A stretch of 47,483 bases of DNA, taken from positions 1-47,483 of the forward strand of contig NZ_JACSRD010000129.1 in NCBI RefSeq assembly GCF_014879935.1, written 5' to 3'. A program made the position numbers and the translations under genes. Position 1 is the first letter of the stretch. Each line of letters opens with the position of its first letter. The DNA is from Prosthecobacter sp. Its GTDB lineage: Bacteria > Verrucomicrobiota > Verrucomicrobiia > Verrucomicrobiales > Verrucomicrobiaceae. Below are positions 1 to 6,990 of the stretch, one piece after another. The notes beneath the pieces were generated by a model, which did no database searches, was not told the origin of the DNA, and worked only from the letters and a program-made list of their open reading frames with translations.

Positions 1-75
1 TCACTGCTCGCTTTCGCCGCTGTCATCGATTGGATGCAGCCGCTCAAGAGGTTTTAAAACACTGCCTAAATTGTG

Positions 76-102
76 GGCGAATCTGATTCGCCAACAGTTT
101 TT
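76..102 (+). terminator. Possible intrinsic terminator
   Basis: A 7-bp perfect stem (ggcgaat / attcgcc) with a 3-base loop at 76-92 is followed within six bases by a run of five T (98-102). This fits a rho-independent terminator for a plus-strand gene lying left of the window. The stem is short. The rest of 1-184 holds no recognisable gene. Confidence 0.35.
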
Positions 103-184
103 ATGGGATGACCGGGTTGACTTGAGGAAGTGGGCACGAGTTCACTGACATTCAGGCTCTTGATTTCACCCATAGATGGAAGCG

Positions 185-299
185 AAAAAGCCGCGAGGGG
201 TCAAGCCTTGGCTGTGGCGGGTCGTCGAGGCTGCGAGCGTTTGGAGGCGATGTCTCGCGTCATCACCTCGGTGAACTCAGACCTTGCTCCCTCAGATTG
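185..299. repeat. Direct repeat, left copy, flanking PIN toxin-antitoxin pair
   Basis: This stretch aligns with 1058-1169 in the same orientation. The shared core is ggcttggctgtggcgggtcg (with one change) followed by tcgaggctgcg and a matching tail ending in cagatt; identity is roughly 80-85% by eye. It ends 14 bases after the stop codon of the antitoxin at 314. The two copies bracket the toxin-antitoxin pair, as expected if the cassette was inserted or the flank duplicated. Confidence 0.7.
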
Positions 300-313
300 C
301 CGCCTGTTTGCGG

Positions 314-553
314 TCATGGGAGTTCGTCGCCTGGGTCGGGGGCCACGTTGGGAATCCGCGTCATGATGCGATCAAACTCCGCAAAGTCAGCTCTTGCCGC
401 ACGCTCGCGAAGATAATCCATGGTGGCAAATGAGGAGAGTTTTTCTGCCGCCGCACAGACGAGAAACTGGTTCAATGAATAGCCATCCTTGGCAGTCAGT
501 TCTTCGATGCCGTCGCGGAGTGAGTCGGGAATGTCGATGGAGAGTGTAGCCAT
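314..553 (-). CDS. HicB-like / ribbon-helix-helix antitoxin
   Basis: This 79-residue protein has an N-terminal beta strand (ATLSIDIPDSLRDGIEELT) followed by two helices with SLNQFLVCAAAEKL, the pattern of short ribbon-helix-helix antitoxins of the HicB C-terminal/Arc type. Such proteins bind their own promoter and neutralise the partner toxin. Its start lies 3 bases after the stop of the PIN-domain gene at 557-970, so the two are almost certainly co-transcribed, toxin first, an order often seen for this PIN family. The C-terminal part (RERAARADFAEFDRIMTRIP) would be the toxin-wrapping segment by analogy. The family assignment comes from pattern, not from a search. Confidence 0.8.
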   Translation of the reverse strand: MATLSIDIPDSLRDGIEELTAKDGYSLNQFLVCAAAEKLSSFATMDYLRERAARADFAEFDRIMTRIPNVAPDPGDELP

Positions 554-556
554 AAA

Positions 557-970
557 TCAGGGGCGGATAAGTTTTAGCGCTTCGGCTGGCGTGACCGTTC
601 GTATGCCAAGCGATTCACAGCCACTAAAGTGGCGAAGATTGTTTGTGATGATGTATGGCGTGCCAGCCGCAAGAGCCACCTCCAAAACCATGTCATCTCC
701 AGGATCAATGAGGTAAGGACGCCATGTGAAATAGACCTTTTGCTGGACAGCCAAGGCACACAGGACATCAACGACGACTCCAATGCTCCGCGCATCAAGC
801 GCAGGCACCACCCCAGGCCGGGTGGCAACATCCTCATACTCCAGAGCCAAGGCGACCGATAAAGCGATCTTGATTCGCTTGGCTCGGATAGCTTGGAGCA
901 CGGCATAGCTGGCCCCCGCACTGGAGCGCAAGGCAGAGATGAGAGTGCTGGTATCAAAAACTGCATACAT
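557..970 (-). CDS. PIN-domain toxin (COG1569-type)
   Basis: This 137-residue protein is a full-length PIN domain, a metal-dependent RNase fold used as toxin in type II toxin-antitoxin modules. The first acidic residue is in the N-terminal strand (VFDTSTL, D6), followed by E44 (ALEYEDV) and the DPGDD stretch (residues 89-93). The last motif reads TNNLRHF, with Asn where many PIN proteins carry Asp; this is common in the COG1569 group as I know it. The gene is followed after 3 bases by the ribbon-helix-helix antitoxin at 314-553. The pair is bracketed by long direct repeats, which suggests that it is mobile or once was. Probable target is RNA, by family; the specific target is unknown. Confidence 0.85.
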   Translation of the reverse strand: MYAVFDTSTLISALRSSAGASYAVLQAIRAKRIKIALSVALALEYEDVATRPGVVPALDARSIGVVVDVLCALAVQQKVYFTWRPYLIDPGDDMVLEVALAAGTPYIITNNLRHFSGCESLGIRTVTPAEALKLIRP

Positions 971-1057
971 CTGGTGAGAATCATCAATGAAACGGGCAAG
1001 CCCACAACGAAATTGTTCGCTCCCGTGCTGGTGGCCAGCATCGGACCGATGGGAGCT

Positions 1058-1169
1058 ACAAAGCCACGAGAGGTCAAGGCTTGGCTGTGGCGGGTCGTCG
1101 AGGCTGCGGGCGTTAGGAGGCGCCTTGCGTCATCACCGGGGCCAAACCAGACCTTGTCTCCCACAGATT
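1058..1169. repeat. Direct repeat, right copy, flanking PIN toxin-antitoxin pair
   Basis: Second copy of the repeat at 185-299, same orientation, roughly 90 bases upstream of the toxin start. One short gap and scattered substitutions separate the two. Its right edge runs into the inverted repeat at 1161-1228. The interval 971-1494 contains no convincing gene; it is made almost entirely of this repeat and the three palindromic elements listed next. Confidence 0.7.
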
Positions 1170-1228
1170 CAGGGAGGCCCACAGATTGGCTCCAAAATAG
1201 AAATCTGCTGACCTCCCTGAATCTGTGG
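1161..1228. repeat. Inverted-repeat element, type ccacagattcaggga, copy 1
   Basis: A perfect 17-bp inverted repeat: ccacagattcagggagg at 1161-1177 and its reverse complement at 1212-1228, 34 bases apart. A second, less perfect copy with nearly the same span is at 1373-1441. The two lie either side of a third palindrome at 1261-1327, all in the gap before the response regulator gene. Confidence 0.75.
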
Positions 1229-1260
1229 AAAATCACAAACCGTGCGAGGCAGACGGATCA

Positions 1261-1327
1261 AACCGCTGATTAGACGCTAATCAGACGCTGATGTCAGAGG
1301 TTTGGGATCAGCGTCTTATCAGCGGTT
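1261..1327. repeat. Palindromic repeat, type aaccgctgat(n)agacgct, copy 1
   Basis: Arms 1261-1281 and 1307-1327 are inverted repeats with two mismatches in 21. The same family recurs at 26038-26115 in the space between creD and creB, so this is a dispersed element rather than a local hairpin. It could form a long stem in RNA or DNA; no T-run follows it. Confidence 0.75.
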
Positions 1328-1372
1328 AAAGATCACCCATCTGAACGCAGAGCTGCCAAACCCAAAATTCTG

Positions 1373-1441
1373 CCGCAGATTCAGGAAAACCGAAGATGGA
1401 GTTGTTGGGTCAAAAAATCTGTGGCTTCCCTGAATCTGTGG
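1373..1441. repeat. Inverted-repeat element, type ccacagattcaggga, copy 2
   Basis: Left arm starts ccgcagattcagg at 1373; right arm ccctgaatctgtgg ends at 1441. Spacing and arm sequence match the element at 1161-1228, with more mismatches. It ends 53 bases before the start of the response regulator, so it lies within or just upstream of that gene's promoter region. Confidence 0.6.
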
Positions 1442-1494
1442 CAAACCCCTCTTCACAGCGGCATTGATTTAGAACTCGTCTTTCCCCACACCTC

Positions 1495-2109
1495 ATGATC
1501 TCCCTCCTCCTCATCGACGATCACTTTGTCGTCCGCAGCGGCCTCGTGGCCTCGCTGGAGCTTGAGGACGACCTGAAAGTCGTCTGCGAGGCGGATCGGG
1601 GCGAGGACGCTTCGAGGCTTTTTGCCCAAACGAAGCCCGATGTCGTGCTCATGGACATCCAACTGCCCGGGATCAGCGGCATCGACGCCACCGCCGCGCT
1701 GCTCCGCGAGCATCCGGCCGCCCGAGTGCTCATTTTCTCCACCTTCGCCCGCGACGACGAGATCCACACCGCGCTCAAAGCCGGAGCCCTCGGCTACCTG
1801 CAAAAATCCTCCACCCGCGACGCCCTGCTCGCCGCCATCCGCAGCGTCGCCCGTGGCGAGCGCTCTTTGCCCGCCGACCTCGAAAAGCGCCTCCAGGACC
1901 GTCTTTCCGAGCCCGAGATCACCCCCCGCGAACGCGAAATCCTCACCCTCGTCACCCGAGGCAACGCCAACAAGGAAATCGCCTCCATTCTCGGCATCGG
2001 CGAGGACACGGTGAAGCAGCACGTCAGCCGCATTCTCATGAAGCTGAAGGTCAACGACCGCGCCCAGGCGACAGCGGAGGCCATCCGCCGCGGTTTGGTG
2101 CAGGTGTGA
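1495..2109 (+). CDS. NarL/FixJ-family response regulator
   Basis: This 204-residue protein has an N-terminal receiver domain and a C-terminal LuxR-type helix-turn-helix. In the receiver, D8 and D9 form the acidic pocket, D54 (LMDIQLPG) is the phospho-acceptor, and S82/T83 and K104 are the switch residues. The DNA-binding part begins at about residue 141 with ITPREREILTLV and contains EIASILGIGEDTVKQHVSRI. It should act as a phosphorylation-controlled transcription factor. No histidine kinase gene is adjacent, so it is an orphan within this window. A degraded copy of its last ~36 codons lies at 8421-8537. The ATG at 1495 puts the receiver exactly at its usual start. The upstream region is crowded with inverted repeats. 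Confidence 0.93.
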   Translation: MISLLLIDDHFVVRSGLVASLELEDDLKVVCEADRGEDASRLFAQTKPDVVLMDIQLPGISGIDATAALLREHPAARVLIFSTFARDDEIHTALKAGALGYLQKSSTRDALLAAIRSVARGERSLPADLEKRLQDRLSEPEITPREREILTLVTRGNANKEIASILGIGEDTVKQHVSRILMKLKVNDRAQATAEAIRRGLVQV

Positions 2110-2175
2110 CCGCGATTGATCGAAGCCAGCAAAGGTTCCTTCACCCGTTCGGAAACGCCTTCATCGGACGTTTGA

Positions 2176-2204
2176 TTGACAAACTACGAGTTATTTCGTA
2201 TTTC
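2176..2204 (+). promoter_or_regulatory. Promoter with overlapping BlaI-type operator
   Basis: TTGACA at 2176-2181 matches the -35 consensus exactly; 17 bases later is tatttc (2199-2204) as a weak -10. The dyad tacga-N6-tcgta at 2185-2200 fills the spacer. BlaI/MecI-family repressors bind dyads of this kind over their own promoters, so this is a likely autoregulatory operator. The repressor ATG at 2213 is only 8 bases past the -10 and no Shine-Dalgarno is visible, so the transcript may be leaderless. Inference from sequence only. Confidence 0.6.
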
Positions 2205-2212
2205 ATGCCGCC

Positions 2213-2608
2213 ATGCCTGTTCGCTCGTCCAAAATGCCCACCGAGGCAGAAATGGAGATTCTTCAGATTCTCTGGGAACGTGGTCCCTCGACCGTGCGTG
2301 AGGTGCACGAGCTTGTGAACGAGCCTCGCGGCACGGCTTACACCACGACGCTGAAGGTGATGCAAGTCATGCATGAGAAAGGCGTGGTCACGCGGGATGA
2401 CTCGGAACGGTCCCACCGATTTAGCGCCGCCATCGACCGGGAAAAAACGCGGCAAAGCATGCTCAAACAGCTCATCGACCGTGTCTTCGGCGGTTCGGCA
2501 GAAGAACTGGTGCTCAGCGCGCTGGGCGCGGCAAAGGTGAAGCCGGAGGAATTGCAGCAGATCAAGGAGCTGCTGGCGAAACAGGGCGGCAAAGGAGGCG
2601 GAAAATGA
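2213..2608 (+). CDS. blaI: BlaI/MecI/CopY-family transcriptional repressor
   Basis: This 131-residue protein is a winged-helix repressor of the penicillinase-repressor family. The N-terminal half has the family pattern PTEAEMEILQILWERGPSTV, then the recognition region TTTLKVMQVMHEKG, followed by a C-terminal dimerisation region (residues ~75-131). Proteins of this type hold a promoter closed until cleaved by the partner membrane protease. The gene overlaps that protease gene by 4 bases (ATGA), and a dyad lies over its own promoter at 2185-2200. In Verrucomicrobiota such pairs are numerous and most are not next to a beta-lactamase; none is visible here, so the regulated target beyond the pair is unknown. 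Confidence 0.92.
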   Translation: MPVRSSKMPTEAEMEILQILWERGPSTVREVHELVNEPRGTAYTTTLKVMQVMHEKGVVTRDDSERSHRFSAAIDREKTRQSMLKQLIDRVFGGSAEELVLSALGAAKVKPEELQQIKELLAKQGGKGGGK

Positions 2609-3699
2609 ACGTGTGGGTGCATGATCCGCTGCTGCACACGCTCGGTTGGGTCGTGGTGCACCTCATCTGGCAGGCCACCATGGTGGCCGCGGTCTTGTGG
2701 GGTACGAACCGCATGCTGAGCCGTGCTTCAGCTCGCAGCCGTCATGCCTGCGCCTGGCTGGCGCTGCTCGTGTGCGCGGCATTGCCGCTGATCATCGCGA
2801 CACGCTTTCTGAACCACTTTGACAATCAACGCGGCATCGTCCAAGCCGTCGCAGAGGCACCAAGGGAATCGCAAACTCCGGGTGTGCATGTCATGCTTCG
2901 CTGGCGTGGCCCCGTGCCGGTGCCTCGCGTGACGGTGATTCTGACCGTGGAGCAGACGCAGGTGGTCTTGAAGATTTTTCCCGTGCTGGCCGGACTATGG
3001 ATGATCGGAGCCCTCTTCCTGCTCTGGCGTTTCCGCCGGGGCTGGTCGCTCCTGCTGCGACGGCTCGACAACGCTGTGATCGCTTCGCCCGAGACGCTGC
3101 AAGTGCTGGCCGAAGTCTCCAAATCCATGAACAGGCAGCGCCCTGTCGAGTGCCGGCAAAGTGCCCTGGTGCAGGCACCGGTCGTCGCAGGCGTTTGGCG
3201 GCCGATGATCGTCGTTCCGGCTCATTTTGACGCCGCATTCCCGGATGAGCAGCGACGCATGCTGCTGGCGCATGAGCTGGCGCACATCATCCGTAGCGAT
3301 CCGTGGTGGAATGCTTTGCAGTGCCTTGTCGAGGCGTTCCTTTACTGGCATCCGGCCGTCCTGTGGATCTCGCGATGCATCCGGCACGAGCGTGAGTTGT
3401 GTGCGGACGAGCTGGCGGTGCGTCATTTGAATGACCGCTGCAGCCTCGCGCGTGCGCTAGGTCATCTCGCCGAATCCTGCAGCAGCCGGGCTTGCCTCGC
3501 CGTCGGCGCCAACAGCGGCAGCCTGCTGCGTCGTGTGCAGGTGCTGCTGGGGGGGGTGTTCCCGCTGCGGTTGCAAGCCGGACGCCTCGCGCTCGCGCTG
3601 GTGGCGCTCTCCATCACGCTTCGTCTCGGCTTCGAGGCACATGCTGGCGCTGTGCCGGCATCACGCGATCTCATTTCAAGCTCCGACAGGCCTCGCTGA
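2605..3699 (+). CDS. BlaR1/MecR1-like M56-family membrane metallopeptidase
   Basis: This 364-residue integral membrane protein has hydrophobic segments near residues 12-32, 48-68 and 122-142 and a C-terminal one near 330. The zinc site HELAH is at 223-227, and HERELCADEL at 261-270 supplies the downstream glutamate region typical of peptidase family M56. By family it cleaves or inactivates the BlaI-type repressor encoded immediately upstream (4-base overlap). Unlike classical BlaR1 it stops soon after the last membrane helix and has no extracytoplasmic penicillin-binding sensor domain, so the inducing signal is probably not a beta-lactam. The ATG overlapping the repressor stop is taken as the start. 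Confidence 0.9.
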   Translation: MNVWVHDPLLHTLGWVVVHLIWQATMVAAVLWGTNRMLSRASARSRHACAWLALLVCAALPLIIATRFLNHFDNQRGIVQAVAEAPRESQTPGVHVMLRWRGPVPVPRVTVILTVEQTQVVLKIFPVLAGLWMIGALFLLWRFRRGWSLLLRRLDNAVIASPETLQVLAEVSKSMNRQRPVECRQSALVQAPVVAGVWRPMIVVPAHFDAAFPDEQRRMLLAHELAHIIRSDPWWNALQCLVEAFLYWHPAVLWISRCIRHERELCADELAVRHLNDRCSLARALGHLAESCSSRACLAVGANSGSLLRRVQVLLGGVFPLRLQAGRLALALVALSITLRLGFEAHAGAVPASRDLISSSDRPR

Positions 3700-3726
3700 A
3701 ATCCACTTCTCAACCTCATTTCCGAC

Positions 3727-6321
3727 ATGAAGCGGCTCACCCTCCTTCTTCTCCTCTTCGTCGCCCGTCTGGCACATGCCTATGATGCGAACGCCAATCA
3801 GCAAAGCGACATCTGGGAGATTCTATACGGTGCCTCGAATCTGCCTGCGCTCGTCGATTCGGATCTCGATGGCTACTCAAACACACTGGAAAGCCTCGCG
3901 GGCACGAATCCGCTCGATGGGGCCGATTTTCCGAATTCCGGGCTCACGCCGGGCCTTGCGGGCCAGGTGCAGCTTTCGTGGCCAAGCCAGCCGGGAAAGC
4001 GTTATCAGCTTTTTGGCAGCCCTGACCTCAATCCGGCGAATTTCATGCTCCTGGAGACTTACACCGGCGATGGCGCCTCGATGCTCGAATCGCTCTCCAC
4101 GGCCTCGCAAAGCCGCTGGTTCTTCAAACTGGCCGCGGATGATCTCGACAGCGATTCCGACGGCCTCAGCGACTGGGAGGAGCATCAGATCGGCTTCAAT
4201 CCCCTGCTCAACCATAGCGACCGAAATGACACGGCTGACCTCACGCGGGTGCAAAGCACGCTGAACGCCACGAGCACGATCACCATGGGCCTCATTGATG
4301 GTGACATGCGGGAGGACTGGCCGGACAAAGGCGTGATCTCCATCCGCCGCAGCGGCGGCCTGAAGCCGCTAACGGTCAATGTGACCTTCACCGGCAGCGC
4401 CACGCGGAATGCGGACTACATGGCGAGCATCCCGGCAACGCAGGTGACCGTGCCATTTGGCGCACGCGAGACGTGGATCCAGCTCTCGCCGGTAAACGAT
4501 GCCTCTTTGGAAGGCATTGAGGACATCGTGGTGACGGCGACCACAGGCACAGGATACACGCTTGGCAGCGTGACGAGTGCCACGGCGATGCTGGCAGATG
4601 CTTCTCCCCTGCCCTCGGCGAAGGAATCGGCCCGTTTCCTCATTCAGGCGGCTTTTGGTCCCGATCAGGATGACAGCGACGGCGATAGCGTGCCTGAAAA
4701 CGTCGAGGAAGTGATGTCGATGGGCCTCGAAGCTTGGATCGATGACCAGTTCACGCGCCCGATCGGCTACATCCAGCCCTACGTGACGTGGGCGCTGCAA
4801 TACGCCAACGCGATGGAGCTTTACGGCAACTACAAGGAGCACTCGTGGTGGCGGCGTGCGATGGGTTCGCCGAAACTGCGCCCGGATTCCGCGACGGACC
4901 AGCTTCCCGATCCGCTGCGGCAGCGCGTGGCATTTGCTCTCAGCGAGATCTGCGTCACCTCCGACCGCCCGGAGACACTGGCGGTCGATTACGAGGGGAT
5001 GGCGCATTACTACGACATCTTTGAGCGTCATGCCTTCGGCAACTACCTCGATGTGCTCAAGGAAGTGGCGATGCATCCGGTGATGGGCGTTTACCTCAGC
5101 CATCTCGGCAATCAGAAGGCCAATCCCGCGCTCAACCTGCATCCCGATGAGAACTTCGCGCGAGAGATCATGCAGCTCTTCAGCATCGGCCTATGGAAAC
5201 TGGAGACCAACGGCGTGCGCAAAACCTATCCCGTGGGCCATCCCTATGCCGGGCAGTTCATCCCGACCTACAGCAACGCGGACATCACGGAACTCGCACG
5301 CGTCTTCACCGGTCTCACTTGGGCGGACAGCATCGGCTTCAACCCCAGCAATCTCACCAACGGCGACCGCCTGCACCCCATGAAGATCTGGGACGCCTAC
5401 CACGACTGCGACGCGAAGACGCTGCTCGGCGGCCTTTCATTGCCCGCCCGCACCGCGAGCCCAGGCAACACCGGCACCGCAGGCGCTCTCGACATCGACG
5501 CGGCCGTGACCAACCTTTTCAATCATCCAAATGTCGGCCCTTTCATCGCTTTCCGGCTGATCCAGCGTTTCGTCACCTCCAATCCGAGCCACGACTACAT
5601 CGGCCGAGTGGCGGCGAAGTTTAACAACAACGGCAGCAACGTGCGCGGCGACATGAAAGCCGTGATCAAGCAGATCCTCATGGACCCGGAGGCGCGTGAT
5701 CCGGCGATGATGGACTCCCCCACCTTTGGCAAGCTGCGCGAGCCTTTCCTGCGTGTGGTGAATCTGGCCCGCGCCTTCAATGCGGCATCGACTTCCGGGC
5801 ATTATCCGCTGGACCAGTTCAATCTCGACCATCTGCAAGACCCGCAAAACTCGCCCAGCGTCTTCAATTTCTTCCTGCCGAATCACAGCCCGCCAGGGCC
5901 GGTGACGGAGATGGGTCTCGTGGCACCCGAATTTCAGATCCTGAACGCCAGCTCCGCCATCACCGGCGCAAACTACTTCCTCCAAGCCATCGGCGACAAC
6001 TCGCTGCACCGCTGGGGAAGCGGCACACCGGAATACAACGTGCGGCTGAACCTCGACCCCGAGATTTCGAGGATTGTTCCCGCCGTCACGATCACTCAGG
6101 ATGTCCCTGATGTGGGCGGCATCATGGACCTCGACGCCCTGATCCGCCGTTACGATCTCACGCTCATGGGCGGCACGATGAGCCCGCAGCTCTTCCAATG
6201 CATCCGCGAGTCCGTCGATCGCATCAAGCCACCGGACTACCAATGGCAGTGGCACCGCGAACGCCTCCGCCAGCTCATCAACGCCATCGTCACCTCCGCC
6301 GAGTTCAACGTGATGCGGTAA
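3727..6321 (+). CDS. Secreted DUF1800 protein with calcium-type repeats and Calx-beta domain
   Basis: This 864-residue protein starts with a signal peptide (MKRLTLLLLLFVARLAHA). Two thrombospondin-type-3-like acidic stretches follow (DSDLDGYSN near residue 40 and DSDSDGLSDWEEH near 140), then a Calx-beta-like domain at about 178-290 and a DUF1800 domain from about 299 (ESARFLIQAAFGP) to the end. HPDENFAREIMQLFSIG is the most typical DUF1800 motif. DUF1800 proteins are nearly always paired with a DUF1501 protein; here the partner is at 6991-8421 but the two are separated by an opposite-strand toxin-antitoxin module. The biochemical role of DUF1800 is not established; an extracytoplasmic location is supported by the signal peptide. 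Confidence 0.92.
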   Translation: MKRLTLLLLLFVARLAHAYDANANQQSDIWEILYGASNLPALVDSDLDGYSNTLESLAGTNPLDGADFPNSGLTPGLAGQVQLSWPSQPGKRYQLFGSPDLNPANFMLLETYTGDGASMLESLSTASQSRWFFKLAADDLDSDSDGLSDWEEHQIGFNPLLNHSDRNDTADLTRVQSTLNATSTITMGLIDGDMREDWPDKGVISIRRSGGLKPLTVNVTFTGSATRNADYMASIPATQVTVPFGARETWIQLSPVNDASLEGIEDIVVTATTGTGYTLGSVTSATAMLADASPLPSAKESARFLIQAAFGPDQDDSDGDSVPENVEEVMSMGLEAWIDDQFTRPIGYIQPYVTWALQYANAMELYGNYKEHSWWRRAMGSPKLRPDSATDQLPDPLRQRVAFALSEICVTSDRPETLAVDYEGMAHYYDIFERHAFGNYLDVLKEVAMHPVMGVYLSHLGNQKANPALNLHPDENFAREIMQLFSIGLWKLETNGVRKTYPVGHPYAGQFIPTYSNADITELARVFTGLTWADSIGFNPSNLTNGDRLHPMKIWDAYHDCDAKTLLGGLSLPARTASPGNTGTAGALDIDAAVTNLFNHPNVGPFIAFRLIQRFVTSNPSHDYIGRVAAKFNNNGSNVRGDMKAVIKQILMDPEARDPAMMDSPTFGKLREPFLRVVNLARAFNAASTSGHYPLDQFNLDHLQDPQNSPSVFNFFLPNHSPPGPVTEMGLVAPEFQILNASSAITGANYFLQAIGDNSLHRWGSGTPEYNVRLNLDPEISRIVPAVTITQDVPDVGGIMDLDALIRRYDLTLMGGTMSPQLFQCIRESVDRIKPPDYQWQWHRERLRQLINAIVTSAEFNVMR

Positions 6322-6339
6322 ACCCGGCCATGCACACGC

Positions 6340-6687
6340 TCATGACTCCTCCTCAGCCAATGGCGGCCGACTTTCATGCCGGACAAGCAGCACACGAACC
6401 GTCCTTCGTGCCTTATCAATCCAAAACAACACCCGCCAGCCACGCCCGGACTGCCATGGGCGAAACAGCATGCGCCGCAGAGTCACCTCAGGATGCCATT
6501 TGCCATTCTCGGCAGCCAGCGCATGACGCTCAGGAGTCCGAGCGAGCAACTTTAGCGACACTCGCAGTTCTCGGAGCCAGCGTTCCGCGAGGGCATCTCC
6601 GTCAGGCCGCACCTGAGTTTCAAACCAGAGAACCTGTTCGTCGATGGAATCAATGGCCTCGGGAGACAGCTCCACTTGATAGCTCAT
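6340..6687 (-). CDS. RelE/ParE-family toxin
   Basis: This 115-residue protein has the ParE/RelE superfamily layout: YQVELSPEAIDSIDEQVLWF at the N-terminus, a helical pair (DALAERWLRELRVSLKLLART), and C-terminal strands with RRMLF, WRVLFWID and VRVLLVRHESR. Family members either poison gyrase (ParE) or cleave mRNA on the ribosome (RelE); the sequence does not decide which. Its start overlaps the stop of the upstream antitoxin by 4 bases (ATGA), the usual antitoxin-first arrangement. The module lies on the opposite strand between a DUF1800 and a DUF1501 gene, which suggests insertion into a pre-existing pair. Confidence 0.85.
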   Translation of the reverse strand: MSYQVELSPEAIDSIDEQVLWFETQVRPDGDALAERWLRELRVSLKLLARTPERHALAAENGKWHPEVTLRRMLFRPWQSGRGWRVLFWIDKARRTVRVLLVRHESRPPLAEEES

Positions 6688-6926
6688 GCAATGGCACCTG
6701 CACGCCGCTCATCCCGACGACGGAGAAGTGTTTCAAAAGCCTCTTCGATCTGGACGGCCTCAGTGCCTGCCGCGCAACCTTCCACCGCAGACTGCAACCT
6801 TGCATCCATGCGTTTGTCATACGCCTCCCAGTCCATTCTGGCCTCGGCGGTGCTCAAAGGCATCTCCGCCACGCCGCTGGACATGGCGTGGTAATGGACA
6901 GGCTCCTCACGAACGACCGGTTTCAT
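6684..6926 (-). CDS. Putative antitoxin partner of RelE/ParE-like toxin
   Basis: This 80-residue acidic/helical protein (MKPVVREEPVHYHAMSS to the C-terminal RRRDERRAGAIA) lies directly upstream of the toxin with an ATGA overlap, in the position and size of a type II antitoxin. I do not recognise its DNA-binding fold with certainty; the C-terminal half is predicted to be mostly helical. An upstream extension to 6998 is open but would run into the DUF1501 start region, so the ATG at 6926 is preferred. A later ATG (MSSGVAEMP) is also possible. Function is inferred from position. Confidence 0.65.
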   Translation of the reverse strand: MKPVVREEPVHYHAMSSGVAEMPLSTAEARMDWEAYDKRMDARLQSAVEGCAAGTEAVQIEEAFETLLRRRDERRAGAIA

Positions 6927-6990
6927 GCCCGTAGAGTAGCATGACGCACCGCTTTTCCGCAAACAGCAATTCTCGCCGCCTCTCAACACC

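Noticed and set aside
893-1273. Plus-strand frame of 126 codons across the toxin start and the right direct repeat
   Set aside because: No family resemblance, overlaps the PIN gene, and runs through repeat sequence.
2185-3699. Classical beta-lactam resistance operon
   Set aside because: The sensor domain of BlaR1 is missing and there is no beta-lactamase gene in the window.
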